Shown here: positions 9,904-19,374 of the stretch, piece after piece | How positions within the stretch are numbered: position 1 is the first letter of the stretch | Layout: the number at the start of each line of letters is the position of its first letter | Source of the DNA: Lineus longissimus | Taxonomy: Eukaryota > Nemertea > Pilidiophora > Heteronemertea > Lineidae | Direction of reading: 5' to 3' | Length of the DNA stretch: 64,000 bases | Assembly: GCF_910592395.1 (NCBI RefSeq) | Contig: NC_088310.1 | Coordinates: 16,935,501-16,999,500, forward strand | The notes under the pieces: model-generated | Databases searched by the model: none | Told to the model about the DNA's origin: nothing | Seen by the model: only the letters and a program-made list of their open reading frames with translations | Made by a program: the position numbers and the translations under genes

Positions 9904-12025
9904 CTCCCCCCTCCTTTTTCCTCCCGGACGCAAAAAGGAGCCGACTCCGGTAGTCGGGGGCCGTCTGCAAAAATTTGCAGACATTTGGGACGATTGGAGC
10001 CCAAAGGGGTCCCCAGTCCCAAACATGTTGAGGTACGGAGTGAAACTAGATTTCAACCGTACCCCCCCCCCCCCCCCCCCCCCGACTACCATATATCCAA
10101 CCCCAGTTCAGCCACCGAAGGACCCAGTCAAGGCCTCTGCCCTCCAAGCAGAGGTCGCGACATTACTGGAGAAGCAAGCTATCCAGGTCCTTCAAGATCC
10201 ATGCTCCCCCGGCTTTTACAGCCACGTTTTCTTGGTTCCCAAGAAAGCAGGGACATGGAGGCTGATCATAGACCTTTCCAGGTTAAACACCTTCTTGAAT
10301 GTTCCTCATTTCAAGATGGAAACCACCAGGTCTATAGCAACGGCGATACAGCCCAACGATTGGGCGGTATCGATGGATTTAACGGATGCGTACTTACATG
10401 TACCGATCCATCCAGACTATCAACACTTCCTTCGATTCCATTACGAAGGAAAGACGTATCAATTCAGGGCCCTGCCGTTCGGTCTGGCATCGGCACCCCT
10501 AATTTTTACGATGATAGTCACAGCCTTCGTCGCTCCCTTTCACGTGATGGGGTTCAAGCTCCATCACTACCTAGACGATTGGCTACTCCGTTGCAAATCG
10601 CGGGAACTACTACTGCAACAACTTCAGGTTCTAAAGCAAAAAGTAGTTTCCGCAGGTTGGATTATCAACGAAACAAAGTCAGAATTCATACCATCCCAAG
10701 ACTTCGTTTACGTTGGAGTTCGGTTCCTTACGGCCATAGGGAAAATGCTGCCCCCCCTAGACAGGATAAAGAAAATTCTTCATCTCGTCGCAGAATTCAG
10801 AGGAAGGACTCAAGCTCCCGCAAGGCGATGCTTGAGCCTTTTGGGACTTCTGAATTCGGCAGCAGACCAAATCCCCCTTGGCCGTCTATATATGCGTTCC
10901 ATCCAGATGTTTCTAATGTCTCTATGGAAACCCCACAGGGACCCATTAGACAAGTTGGTATTGATACCTCAATACCTACTCAAGAACGTCTGGAACTTCT
11001 GGGAGTCGGAGACTCGTCTCCAAAGCGGTGTAGTAGATCTTGCTCCACCGCCCCCAGAAGTGTCCCTGTTCACAGATGCTTCCCTACTAGGGTGGGGAGC
11101 ACATCTGAACAACGGGGACATGTCCATAAGGGGTCTATGGACAAGGGAGGAGACCATTCTTCCAATAAATATATTGGAAATGAAGGCTGTCCTTCTTGCC
11201 GTGAGGGCTCTTTCCCTTCGCCTGAAGAATCGGAGAGTAACCCTGTTCTCCGACAATTCTACAGTAGTAGCATATGTCAGGAGACAGGGAGGCACAAAGT
11301 CCGGCATTCTTTGCCAGCTAACTTGGGAGCTTTACCATCTTTGTGCCGACCTTGGAGTATCGATATGTGCCAGACACATACCGGGCAATCGCAACATCCT
11401 TGCCGACGCCCTGTCCCGTCAGAACAAGCTAGTTCAGACGGAGTGGACACTCCATCAGGAGATTGTAGACGACCTTTGTCGCCTTTGGCAATCTCCGAAG
11501 GTAGATCTGTTCGCCACCAGGCTGAACAATCGCCTTCCCATCTATTACTCTCCACTTCCGGACGAAGAGGCCCTGGAAGTCGACAGCCTTACAGCCTCTT
11601 GGGTCGGGCTGAACGCATATGCGTTTCCACCCCTCCCTCTCATCCAACCAGTCCTGAACAAGATCTTGACCAGCCATCCGGTGAGAATAACTCTCATCGC
11701 ACCTTGCTGGCCAAATCAGGCCTGGTTCCCAGCCTTGCTGGAGCTCCTGATAGATCACCCCAGGAGTCTTCCTACTTGGAAGCACCTCCTGTGGCACCCC
11801 CTGGGGAGATGCTACCACCAGAACCCTGGATTTTTCAAGTTTCACGCCTGGAACTTATCCAGTTGCACCTCCACCAGAGAGGCTTTTCGGACATCGCTGT
11901 CAAGCGCATGTCCGCACCTCAAAGGGGGTCTACCCTTGATGTGTATCAAGGAAAGTGGTCTACCTTCACTTCCTGGTGCAGGGAGAACGGAGTTAATCCG
12001 ATCGCTCCCTCTATATACAGATTAG
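9845..12025 (+). CDS. DIRS reverse transcriptase-RNase H (ORF2)
   Basis: 726 residues, uninterrupted. RT palm motifs are present: motif A DLTDAYLHVPIH (about residue 177), LPFGLASAP (about 213) and catalytic YLDDWLL (about 242). RNase H follows with LFTDAS (about 411), an LEMKA glutamate (about 447), FSDNS (about 473) and HIPGNRNILADALSR (about 515-530). After it comes the segment between RNase H and recombinase typical of DIRS (DLFATRLNNR about 555, WVGLNAYAFPP about 590). All catalytic acidic residues I can check are intact, suggesting a recently active copy. A run of 22 C at 10062-10083 encodes a Pro stretch just before the RT domain and could slip between frames. The start is the first ATG, overlapping gag by 59 bp; the true start may be later. 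Confidence 0.92.
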   Translation: MDPVRLSTPFAQGVLAGRGDSPLLFPPGRKKEPTPVVGGRLQKFADIWDDWSPKGSPVPNMLRYGVKLDFNRTPPPPPPPTTIYPTPVQPPKDPVKASALQAEVATLLEKQAIQVLQDPCSPGFYSHVFLVPKKAGTWRLIIDLSRLNTFLNVPHFKMETTRSIATAIQPNDWAVSMDLTDAYLHVPIHPDYQHFLRFHYEGKTYQFRALPFGLASAPLIFTMIVTAFVAPFHVMGFKLHHYLDDWLLRCKSRELLLQQLQVLKQKVVSAGWIINETKSEFIPSQDFVYVGVRFLTAIGKMLPPLDRIKKILHLVAEFRGRTQAPARRCLSLLGLLNSAADQIPLGRLYMRSIQMFLMSLWKPHRDPLDKLVLIPQYLLKNVWNFWESETRLQSGVVDLAPPPPEVSLFTDASLLGWGAHLNNGDMSIRGLWTREETILPINILEMKAVLLAVRALSLRLKNRRVTLFSDNSTVVAYVRRQGGTKSGILCQLTWELYHLCADLGVSICARHIPGNRNILADALSRQNKLVQTEWTLHQEIVDDLCRLWQSPKVDLFATRLNNRLPIYYSPLPDEEALEVDSLTASWVGLNAYAFPPLPLIQPVLNKILTSHPVRITLIAPCWPNQAWFPALLELLIDHPRSLPTWKHLLWHPLGRCYHQNPGFFKFHAWNLSSCTSTREAFRTSLSSACPHLKGGLPLMCIKESGLPSLPGAGRTELIRSLPLYTD

Positions 12026-12915
12026 TTGATTTTCTTATTGAATTATTCACGGAAAGACAACTATCTGTCACGGCTATAAAAGGGTACAAGTCCGCCATCG
12101 CTTCTACCCTCCGTGTTTTAAGCACCTGGGATCTTCGTTGGGAGGACCAAATAACCCCTCTTTTCAGAGGAATGTTATTAGAGCGTCCTAGACCGGTTCA
12201 CAACACCCCTAAATGGGACCTTTCTGTTGTCCTTAAGGTGCTCATGAGGCATCCTTTTGAACCCATGTCTATTTCATCCATGAAATATCTGACACTCAAA
12301 ACGGTCTTTCTAGTAGCCTTGGCTACCGCCCAACGGAGATCAGAGCTCCATGCACTTTCTTTTAAGAAGCTGGCTTTTAGAGAGGGAGGGGAGGTTATCC
12401 TGGCTTTTATACCAGGATTTCTGGCGAAGAACCAGGGACCGGCCGCCTCTCGGCCCCCGGTTACTATTCCCTCTCTGTCAGGAACGATCTCTTATGATCT
12501 TCCTGACAGAACTTTATGTCCCGTCAGGGCCCTAAAGTTCTACATAAATAGGACAAAACCTCCCGGTATCCGCCAGGGGAGAGAGCGTTTGTTTTTGTCC
12601 TATAAGGAGGGAAATAAACGAGAGATAGCGACCGCCACTATTTCAAGGTGGATTGTGGAGACTATTCGTCTTTCCTACAACACCTTGAAGACTTCCTCTG
12701 ATCTTCGTGCGCTAGCTAACATCTCAGCGCACGAAGTTAGAGCACTAGCCACCTCCTGGGCTAACTACCGAGGAGTTGCTCTTCAAGAAGTCGTTTCCGC
12801 TGCATGTTGGAGTAATCACTCCACATTCTCTCGTTTCTACCTACGAGACGTTTCTTCCCTCGTAGATGGCATGCACACAATCGGCCCGATTGTGTCTGCG
12901 GGGCATGTTGTTTGA
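11809..12915 (+). CDS. DIRS tyrosine recombinase (ORF3)
   Basis: About 368 residues from the ATG at 11809 in the frame that stays open to TGA at 12913-12915. It overlaps the end of ORF2 by about 217 bp in another frame. The N-terminal SAM-like, core-binding part (SWCRENGVNPIAPS, AIKGYKSAIASTLR) is followed by the catalytic domain: first Arg in TAQRRSELHAL, the His-x-x-Arg pair in ISAHEVRALATSW, and the nucleophile Tyr in SRFYLRD. These are the R-H-R-Y residues of tyrosine recombinases, which would insert the circular cDNA. The same frame is open upstream to 9985 across the RT, so a longer or frameshift-fused product cannot be excluded. I chose the ATG nearest the domain. Confidence 0.88.
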   Translation: MLPPEPWIFQVSRLELIQLHLHQRGFSDIAVKRMSAPQRGSTLDVYQGKWSTFTSWCRENGVNPIAPSIYRLVDFLIELFTERQLSVTAIKGYKSAIASTLRVLSTWDLRWEDQITPLFRGMLLERPRPVHNTPKWDLSVVLKVLMRHPFEPMSISSMKYLTLKTVFLVALATAQRRSELHALSFKKLAFREGGEVILAFIPGFLAKNQGPAASRPPVTIPSLSGTISYDLPDRTLCPVRALKFYINRTKPPGIRQGRERLFLSYKEGNKREIATATISRWIVETIRLSYNTLKTSSDLRALANISAHEVRALATSWANYRGVALQEVVSAACWSNHSTFSRFYLRDVSSLVDGMHTIGPIVSAGHVV

Positions 12916-13342
12916 TCCTGGCTAGATCAAAAAAGGGGGGGAAGCCCGATTGAAGAGTCAAACGCGCATCTTGCGCCATTTTTGATATGCCCTATCTTCA
13001 ACATCCAGGCAACCCCTAGTAGACTAGAAAGGACGCAATTTCTTATTGTTGTTTAGCAATAATTTATTCTACACCCTTCAACATGCCTTACTTGCTCTAA
13101 GCTCTGTTGCCGGAAAGAAGATGGTTTTATTACGCAATTCTAGCGCTTTCCGGAGAATGGGTCTATTACTCTCTATAATATGATTGTAATACCGAGATCA
13201 AAATACCGGTCCTCCGGTTCTCCCCATTTCTTTCCCCTGGCGGTCCTCCTTAGCTAATATGCCGGTGGTGCCTCCTGGATGGAACAACAGCTCAGCCTTA
13301 GGTAAGTCCTCGTTCCCACCTCCAATAGGTTGCTGGGATTCG
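12916..13342 (+). other. DIRS 3' untranslated region
   Basis: Between the recombinase stop and the internal complementary region. No ORF is supported. A purine run (AAAAAAGGGGGGGAAG) lies just after the stop codon. Confidence 0.7.
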
Positions 13343-13440
13343 ATGCAAAAGTGTTCCATAGGTAAGTTTGAATGACACAAAATGCCCATTTCCTTACAAG
13401 AAATGGCCATTTTGTTAGTTCATACTTACCTATGGAACAC
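13343..13440. repeat. DIRS internal complementary region
   Basis: The first 40 bases are the reverse complement of the element's left extremity (6016-6055). The remaining 58 are the reverse complement of its right extremity (to 13703), ending TATGGAACAC. The two complements meet at about 13382/13383, so this segment can template joining of the two ends, the hallmark of DIRS elements. Confidence 0.92.
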
Positions 13441-13486
13441 GGCCCTCCCGCCGTCCCCACAAACGGGACATACTCTTTATTAACGC

Positions 13487-13703
13487 TCAAGAGTAAAGAC
13501 TAAATATGGCGGCATGAGATCGGCGCGATCTCGCGGGATCGGTCAGGGCGCCGCCTGGCGGCCGAGCTGTTAACTCAGTTCTCCCTTTAGAAAATTAAAG
13601 GGATACTCTTGTGTTTGAGCCCAAATGGAGTAACATGCAAAAGTGTTCCATAGGTAAGTATGAACTAACAAAATGGCCATTTCTTGTAAGGAAATGGGCA
13701 TTT
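13487..13703. repeat. DIRS right inverted terminal repeat
   Basis: Reverse complement of the left terminal repeat, plus a right-specific end (AACAAAATGGCCATTTCTTG and AAATGGGCATTT). The flanking host sequence AGTCGAGAAC resumes at 13704, identical to the empty site of the second locus. Confidence 0.9.
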
Positions 13704-13729
13704 AGTCGAGAACTTTAAATTCTAAAGTA

Positions 13730-13907
13730 CAGTAGAACCTCTCAATTGAGGACACCTTTGGGACTGACAAGTGCCATACTTAATAGAGAAGTGTCCTGAT
13801 AAGAGAGGTCAAATTGAATGGAAACAACCAATTTGGGACTAAAACTAGTGTCCCTAATAGAGAGGTTGTCCTTAATAGAGAGGTGTCCGCTAAGGGAGGT
13901 TCCACTG
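13730..13907. mobile_element. pogo/Tigger-like MITE, 178 bp (copy 1)
   Basis: Starts CAGTAGAACCTC and ends GAGGTTCCACTG, near-perfect inverted ends, flanked by TA on both sides (13728-13729 and 13908-13909). These ends and the TA target are those of pogo-type Tc1/mariner relatives. The interior repeats AATAGAGAGGTGTCC-like motifs. No coding capacity. Confidence 0.8.
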
Positions 13908-14547
13908 TAATTAGAACTCTTTCAAAAAGTGTGGGAGTCTGTTCTTTGTTTTCCAGAGAACAGCCTCCCGTGTTTTTCATAGGCATTCATTTCAGTTTGA
14001 AGGAGTTGTAATACCTTTAGTACTTCAAGATCTAGCCGAAATGGTTGTGCCTATGGTCAATTCCGAAGGAGGCAGTGCACTATAAATACATGTATGCATA
14101 CAGCCTTGAAAGAAACACTCCAAGCAGATGATGGATATTCTCTCTCTGCCGACACAGACTTCTGTTATACCACTTAATCACAGGTGCTTGAAGATTCCGG
14201 AAATCAATCGTTCAATTAATGATCGCTTAGTCCCAAAACAATTCCCAATCTACAGACAATACATACCAGTGAGTATTATTTGTGTGATCTTTTTGTAGGT
14301 TGGTGTATTAATATTTTCAAACGCCTATGATCACTCCAAGAATCCAGGAGGAGAATGACAGACATGAAGCAGTTGTCTATACAGAGAGAAAATTCACGGT
14401 CAGTTTCAAAGTGAATAATGTGTATTCTTGAAAATATTTTCAGAGCATCCAAACTAGTAAAATTGTATGTCCATAAATCATTGTGTTTAACTTTGCTATG
14501 AAAGGGTAATAAAGAACACTTCTTACAGTGATTTTGTTTTTGATTTG

Positions 14548-15583
14548 TTGGCTCACCGTAGGGAGTCTTAACCACACAGCAGTGTCCATCGTCCGTCGTC
14601 GTCGTCTGTATCCTGTTTCAAAACATTGGCTTGTTTCTTAACGTCTAGGACTTTATACACATAATTGTACACACACATCATAAGCAAAGCTACTGGCCAT
14701 AGAGGTGCTGCGCCCCTCACGGAATCCAAACTGGTTCTTGTGACTATCATCCTTGGGCAGAAGTAAAAGTTCCAACATTCTAGACAGTACCGAGCTTAAA
14801 GTAATTGGCCTATAATTACTCGAGACATTTGGATCCAAGGAGGACTTCTTCAAGACAGGTATAATGATATCGGTTAGAAAGGATTCTGGTAAAAAATGCC
14901 AGTTAAGAATAACAGACAGCAGATGACCAATGACCAATGCAGTCCCTTAACTTCGTTGCATCAGCGTGTAACAAATGCTTAGTAGTCATACCGTCACATC
15001 CAGCGGCAGCATTACGCTTGAGTTGCTTTAGAAGGCACGCGATTTGATCGGAGCTTATGCAGGAGTGATCCCTATCATGTACATGGGACTCATAAATTTC
15101 ATCAACACAAGAGATCCGCCTTGGCTCGGCGTCAGAACCATCCTTATCACTCATAACATCACCAAAATGAGAGGCAAAAGAGTTCGCCCCCAGGCAAGAT
15201 TTACTTTTTTAGAATTTTGTTGTACATTCCCCCCCCCCCCCCCCCCAGTTTTTTACCTTGCCGCTTTGCATCAGGTGGTTCAAGTCGTTAATAGGGTTTC
15301 CTAAAAAATACCACCCCTTACCTCGGTTTTCCATTGAACAACCACAACCGCCACAAGCATGACCAGAAGGATTTCTTTTGCCTTGTCTCACTTAGTCTAG
15401 GGCACCAGTACTGTTTCGGCTTCGGAAATTATTGGGTTTACGGGCACAGCCGGTCAAGGGAAGCTTCATGAAGAACATTACATAACTTACTTTTAAGACA
15501 GTTTACATAACTCTCAGCCTCCTCTCTATTGGAGACAAGAGCAAGCTGGGTAAAAAGCCCAGACTGAGCAAGTTTCTCAGTTA
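14548..15583 (-). pseudogene. Non-LTR retrotransposon relic, copy 1 (5' half of RT plus 3' tail)
   Basis: Minus-strand frames 14903-15154 and 14653-14937 translate to an RT start region: QLKRNAAAGCDGMTTKHLL, then FLPESFLTDIIIPVLKKSS, SNYRPITLSSVLSRMLELLL and KNQFGFREGRST. The frame stops there. All palm motifs from A onward are missing and the sequence passes directly to a 3' tail with (GAC)n and CTCCCTACGGTGAGCC, so the element carries a large internal deletion. A frameshift divides the two frames. A C-run lies at 15231-15247. The same deleted form recurs at 23180-23925 and 32996-34290, so these copies spread by genomic duplication. Confidence 0.75.
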
Positions 15584-15589
15584 TTAGCT

Positions 15590-15806
15590 AATAGCTAATA
15601 CGAGTTCCTTTCGGTACAAACTGAAGCTGCCGTTAACGCCGGTTTGCAGACAGCTATGAACCGCTCGACTGCAACGCACGTGGTAACGTAGACTGAGGCT
15701 GTTTTGCTAAACCACATCACGGTTCTGATATGCATGTACATAAACACCTCATCTTGAAATTCCATGTACTTGGTGATTCAAACCACATGAAACAAAAACT
15801 TTAAAG
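15590..15806 (-). pseudogene. Decayed GPCR fragment (TM3-TM4 region)
   Basis: On the minus strand the sequence resembles the receptor TM3 segment (MEFQDEVFMYMHIRTVMWFS-like, then the ERFIAVC box) but is broken by frameshifts. It lies immediately downstream of the intact receptor 15825-16886. Equivalent fragments follow every other receptor in the array, so it was duplicated together with its intact partner. Confidence 0.75.
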
Positions 15807-15824
15807 GAAATTCAAGTGAGTGAC

Positions 15825-16886
15825 CTATTTTGTTCTGCGGAACAGATCCATTATACCTGTCCTGAACCGTTTCCCAGTCGTACAATAAATGAAGAAATTA
15901 ACAAAGCAATTTGATATTGACAGAAAACGGCTAAGCTCACTCAAAGGATTGCTCCAGTGATAGTCTATATTAACAGATGTGTAGTCGTCGAGTATTCTAA
16001 CTGTTTCATTTGCAGTCCCTGGTGTTTCTAGTATTATAAACACTATCACCACTGACATGACCCTGGTTGTGGCCGACTTCGTTCCTATATTTCGTTTGTC
16101 ACGGACTAAAGCTCCTGACATTTTCTTCCTTGAGTCTCTCAGTGTGGTGAGCACAGAGTATGTGATGACCATCAGGAGTATGATTGGTAAAGCTGCATCT
16201 ACTATTACTGTAAGGGCATTTTCGTAAATGATATCGAAAATTGGATTTTTACCTAGCTCTGAACGGCCCCACTTTGGTCTCATCCTCCCAACGCAAGGGT
16301 CATAAAGGTAGTTGACCGTGTAGCCAAATCGTATCGGCAGGCGATAGGTGAATGCAAAGCTAAGCACACAGCCAACAGCGATATACGCGTTCCTCTTGGT
16401 ACAAACCGAAGCTGCCTTTAACGGTCTGCAGACAGCTATGAACCGCTCGACTGCGACGCATACGGTGACGTAGACGGAGACTGTTTTGCTAAACCACATC
16501 ACGGGTCTGATATACATAAACGCCTCATTATAAAATTCCATGTACGTGTTGATTGAAACCACATGATAACTTATTCCTCTCGTAGTCTCCCGTAAAAACC
16601 ACGCTACCAAAGTCACGCTATCGGCCACAGCCATTGTTTGGAGAAAAATCGAGGTTGATGTATAAGGCCGCTCACGACCTATGACGATAAAAGCCAAACA
16701 ATTCCCAATCAGACCAAGCAGTGTTATCATAAGCGTCAACGGCACATGAAAGATGAAGCGAATATATCTTCTGGCACTGTTAAAAGGCTTCATTCTGTAT
16801 CCAGAAAGGCACTCCACAATTTCTGGTGATGCTGATGCAATCGCGGTATTAAAGAGGTAATCCATTGTTGCATCTAATGTCCTCAT
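15825..16886 (-). CDS. FMRFamide-receptor-like class A GPCR, paralogue 1
   Basis: 353 residues, single exon, complete. Seven hydrophobic segments at about 44-70, 76-98, 122-150, 165-187, 223-247, 272-297 and 316-336. Landmarks: GN at 61-62 in TM1, AVAD with Asp89 in TM2, ERF at 147-149 in place of DRY, CRPLKAASVCTKRNA in the second loop, Pro234 in TM5, ETPG in TM6, and NCFVNFFIY in TM7 in place of NPxxY. The usual Cys at the top of TM3 is absent. The pattern (SVYVTVCVAVERFIAVC, TYRLPIRFGY) is that of invertebrate FMRFamide or related neuropeptide receptors at the plasma membrane. There is no signal peptide. The ligand cannot be deduced. Three close paralogues lie at 34704-35765, 37926-38990 and 42253-45487. 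Confidence 0.88.
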   Translation of the reverse strand: MRTLDATMDYLFNTAIASASPEIVECLSGYRMKPFNSARRYIRFIFHVPLTLMITLLGLIGNCLAFIVIGRERPYTSTSIFLQTMAVADSVTLVAWFLRETTRGISYHVVSINTYMEFYNEAFMYIRPVMWFSKTVSVYVTVCVAVERFIAVCRPLKAASVCTKRNAYIAVGCVLSFAFTYRLPIRFGYTVNYLYDPCVGRMRPKWGRSELGKNPIFDIIYENALTVIVDAALPIILLMVITYSVLTTLRDSRKKMSGALVRDKRNIGTKSATTRVMSVVIVFIILETPGTANETVRILDDYTSVNIDYHWSNPLSELSRFLSISNCFVNFFIYCTTGKRFRTGIMDLFRRTK

Positions 16887-17649
16887 TTATCTATGAAGAG
16901 GCAACTTGACTGGAAAATTTCGACGCACTTCAAAGTTATTAGCTGACTTGTAACATATTATGACAGTCGTTTAAATCGAAAGAAACCATTTGACATCATC
17001 ATAGCACAGCATAGCATTATCACAAACGATATATTTTGGTTTTTTGGCTAAAAAAAGTCAAGATCCCTATTATTATATCGACATAATCGAGGGCTTATAA
17101 GAAACCTCCAGAATTAAAGGAAATGGCCCAAAACGCATTTAGACCACCTAAAATGATAATTGCGAGCATGTTAATCAGAATACTTCTAACTGCGTTGAAA
17201 AGGTTTACTTATGTTCAATTCAATTTTGAGTGCTTGATGGACCGCGAGACAAAAGAAGGCTATTTAAGATGACGTCTCGACCGGTTTTTCATAAATATCA
17301 GAATATGTAATCAACTACTATTTGAATGAATCGTCGCTCATTAGTTTTTTTGCTTTTTTAAAGCCCTACCGTTATATCAAACGAGGTTGCCGTCCATAAT
17401 CCGCGAATAGATATATTTTGATCACATCACTTAGGCACCAATTTATAGGATGTAGGCTTTTCCCGATGGTTATCGATGCGCCACCTCCAACACTGCGACT
17501 TCTTTATCGGTTCCAACATGCATATACAAGCATGCGATATGTGACCAAATACTCGCATCAAATACGCATTTATGTCCAGAATTGTTTTTATTGACATCTA
17601 ATTTTCACAATCTAAGTATCTAGTTACAAGCCGATCGTGCTGCCGTTTT
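16887..17649. other. Upstream region of GPCR paralogue 1
   Basis: No gene. The sequence is conserved upstream of every receptor in the array (35766-36550, 38991-39362 plus 40474-40880, and 45488-46250), so it travels with the receptor and may hold its promoter. Confidence 0.6.
17094..17101 (-). promoter_or_regulatory. TATA-like box upstream of GPCR paralogue 1
   Basis: CTTATAAG, a palindrome, 208 bp upstream of the start codon. The same box is found at similar distance before paralogues 2 and 4, and altered to CTTATCAG before paralogue 3. Whether it is the core promoter is inference from position and conservation only. Confidence 0.3.
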
Positions 17650-18480
17650 ATTTATTTCACGCAGTAGAGGAGTTCTTGAAACAGTTCATAGTGCCTTGCT
17701 GCTAACTTTTTCTCTTTATGGGGGAAATGATAAAGGCAGAGTAACTTGAACTGGAGCAATGTCGATTGCAAGACCATCGCAAATCTCCCCACTTTTGTTT
17801 GAGGAGAACGTTTCCCAATGCCGCCATTAAGGCTTTTAATGAAGATTCCCTGAGTGGTCTCAAGTCTCTCAGGATCGCTGTTCGTCGAACCCTGGCATTC
17901 AAGACCTAATGGATGGGACACCCACCGTCTTCCCAAGCGCATTTTTGCCTCCGTGGAGAGAGGGCTGGGGTATCTCATCAACTCACTGGACGAAAGGCTA
18001 AAAAAAGACCGACGGCAACGAGAAATCTTCTCATGTATTTATATGTTTCGTGCTCTTTAGATCACTACAAAGTGTGCTACCGAGCAAGACCAAACTCTCT
18101 TCATTCTGATGGGAACTCCATCTACTTCCCAATACACATACACAACGATTTCTTAATTCCAAACGTAAACTTCCATACATGTAGTCTAAAATACTAAACG
18201 CAAACATCAATAAGCCTTCGTAGCCCAGGCAGAGTCGCACATAAAAGGGTTACATCAGCTTCATAGGCAAACGAGTTTTACAGCGTATCACCGCGTCTGA
18301 GCCCATCGCACGTCATGTTAGCCAAGGCCTAGAAAAATATTGAACAGCATAGGGGACATCACACCGCCCTGCCTGACCCCCCTACTCTCAAAGAATATGT
18401 GACTGAAATTGCCTTGAAATTTAACAATGGCTTTTAAATTTTTGTACCACGTTAAAAGTGTGGGGATTCGGACAGTGTCG
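17650..18480 (-). pseudogene. Non-LTR reverse transcriptase relic, array unit 1
   Basis: The minus strand shows the RT signature GVRQGGVMSPMLFNIFLG (about 18335-18390), then a decayed YADD box (FAYEADVTLLC, about 18195-18245) and GLRRLID. Stops and frameshifts interrupt it. The relic stands upstream of the receptor in the same orientation and recurs at the same place in the other array units (36555, 40885 and, partly, 46255), showing that it was part of the duplicated block. Confidence 0.65.
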
Positions 18481-18504
18481 GCAAATCACTGTCCGCTATG
18501 GTTA

Positions 18505-18710
18505 CTGAAGCGGCTGATATGCATGTACATAAACACCTCCTCTTGAAATTCCATGTACTTTGTGATTTAAACCACATGAAACTAAAGTTGCAAAGGAAAT
18601 TCAAGTGAATGACCTGTTTTTTCCGCGGAACAAATCCATTATACCTGTCCTGAACCGTTTCCCAGTCCAACAATAAATGAAGAAGTTAACAAAGCAATTT
18701 GATATTGATA
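18505..18710 (-). pseudogene. Truncated GPCR fragment at duplication junction
   Basis: On the minus strand this holds the 3' end of a receptor gene (the C-terminal VNFFIYCWTGKRF-like segment) followed by the start of the downstream decayed fragment. The match to the receptors stops at about 18709, where the sequence switches into the second copy of the segmental duplication. The junction therefore cut a fifth receptor copy. Confidence 0.7.
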
Positions 18711-18985
18711 ACTGCAATAAGAGGAAGGACTGATTCTGATTCAGCATAGATTAAATCATTTCTCAAAACAACATGGTTCCATAATCACTAATGTCAACAG
18801 GTGGCGTCTGATGCTGGTCATTGGTCGGTGGTTTGGGGAAATGGGTTAATATTCATAGGTTGGCCAGATGAAGTTATCAAATTGGTGTGGCCTGAGAAAT
18901 CAGACAACTGCAATAAGAGGAAGGACTGATTCTGATTCAGCATAGATTAATCCATTTCTCAAAACAACATGGTTCCATGATCACA

Positions 18986-19374
18986 AAGTCGTACTTCCAC
19001 CTATCAAATCCCCGTGTCTTTTGTGCTTACACCTATGAATTGCCGTGTCTAAATAGACCCGTGTGTAAAATCCCCGTGTCTATTAGCCCCATCGAGCTCG
19101 ATGGGGCTAATCGGGGCTAATTTAGACCCGTGTTCAACAAGGGTTTTTTGATAGGTGGAATCTGAATAGACACGGCAATTGCAAGTTCTAAGATCCGGCG
19201 ACAGATGGCGCGGTGTAGTTGCCTCGGTATTGAACATGCAAAATTCCCCTCCAACGGGAAAGAAACACAGGAGAGCTCCCTACCTACAGCGCACCTGTCG
19301 CCGGGGCTATTAACCATTATCTAACACCACTGACCTATCAGAAAAAACACGGGGTTTTATGATAGGTGGAACTA
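18986..19374. mobile_element. MITE-like element with central palindrome (copy 2)
   Basis: Second copy of the 3354-3794 element. It has lost about 60 bp in the right half, and the host bases just beyond its right end are deleted relative to copy 1. Confidence 0.55.

Larger units (their letters stand above)
6016..13703 (+). mobile_element. DIRS-type (tyrosine recombinase) retrotransposon
   Basis: Three ORFs (gag-like, RT-RNase H and tyrosine recombinase) lie between non-identical inverted terminal repeats (6016-6203 and 13487-13703). Near the right end an internal complementary region (13343-13440) joins the complement of the extreme left end to the complement of the extreme right end. This is the DIRS architecture, used to rebuild the termini from a circular intermediate. 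There is no long target-site duplication: the empty site in the duplicated locus at 21571-21580 reads ACCATTTAGT, and both borders share only TTT, as expected for recombinase-mediated insertion. About 7.69 kb long, of which about 1.1 kb is a nested repeat. Confidence 0.92.

Noticed and set aside
9985-11808. Upstream part of the 976-codon frame as a separate protein
   Set aside because: It lies antiphase over the conserved RT-RNase H and shows no domain; only the part from 11809 matches a known family.
17854-18240. Plus-strand and minus-strand ORFs over the RT relic as genes
   Set aside because: They are broken differently in each array copy, and the RT motifs explain the sequence.
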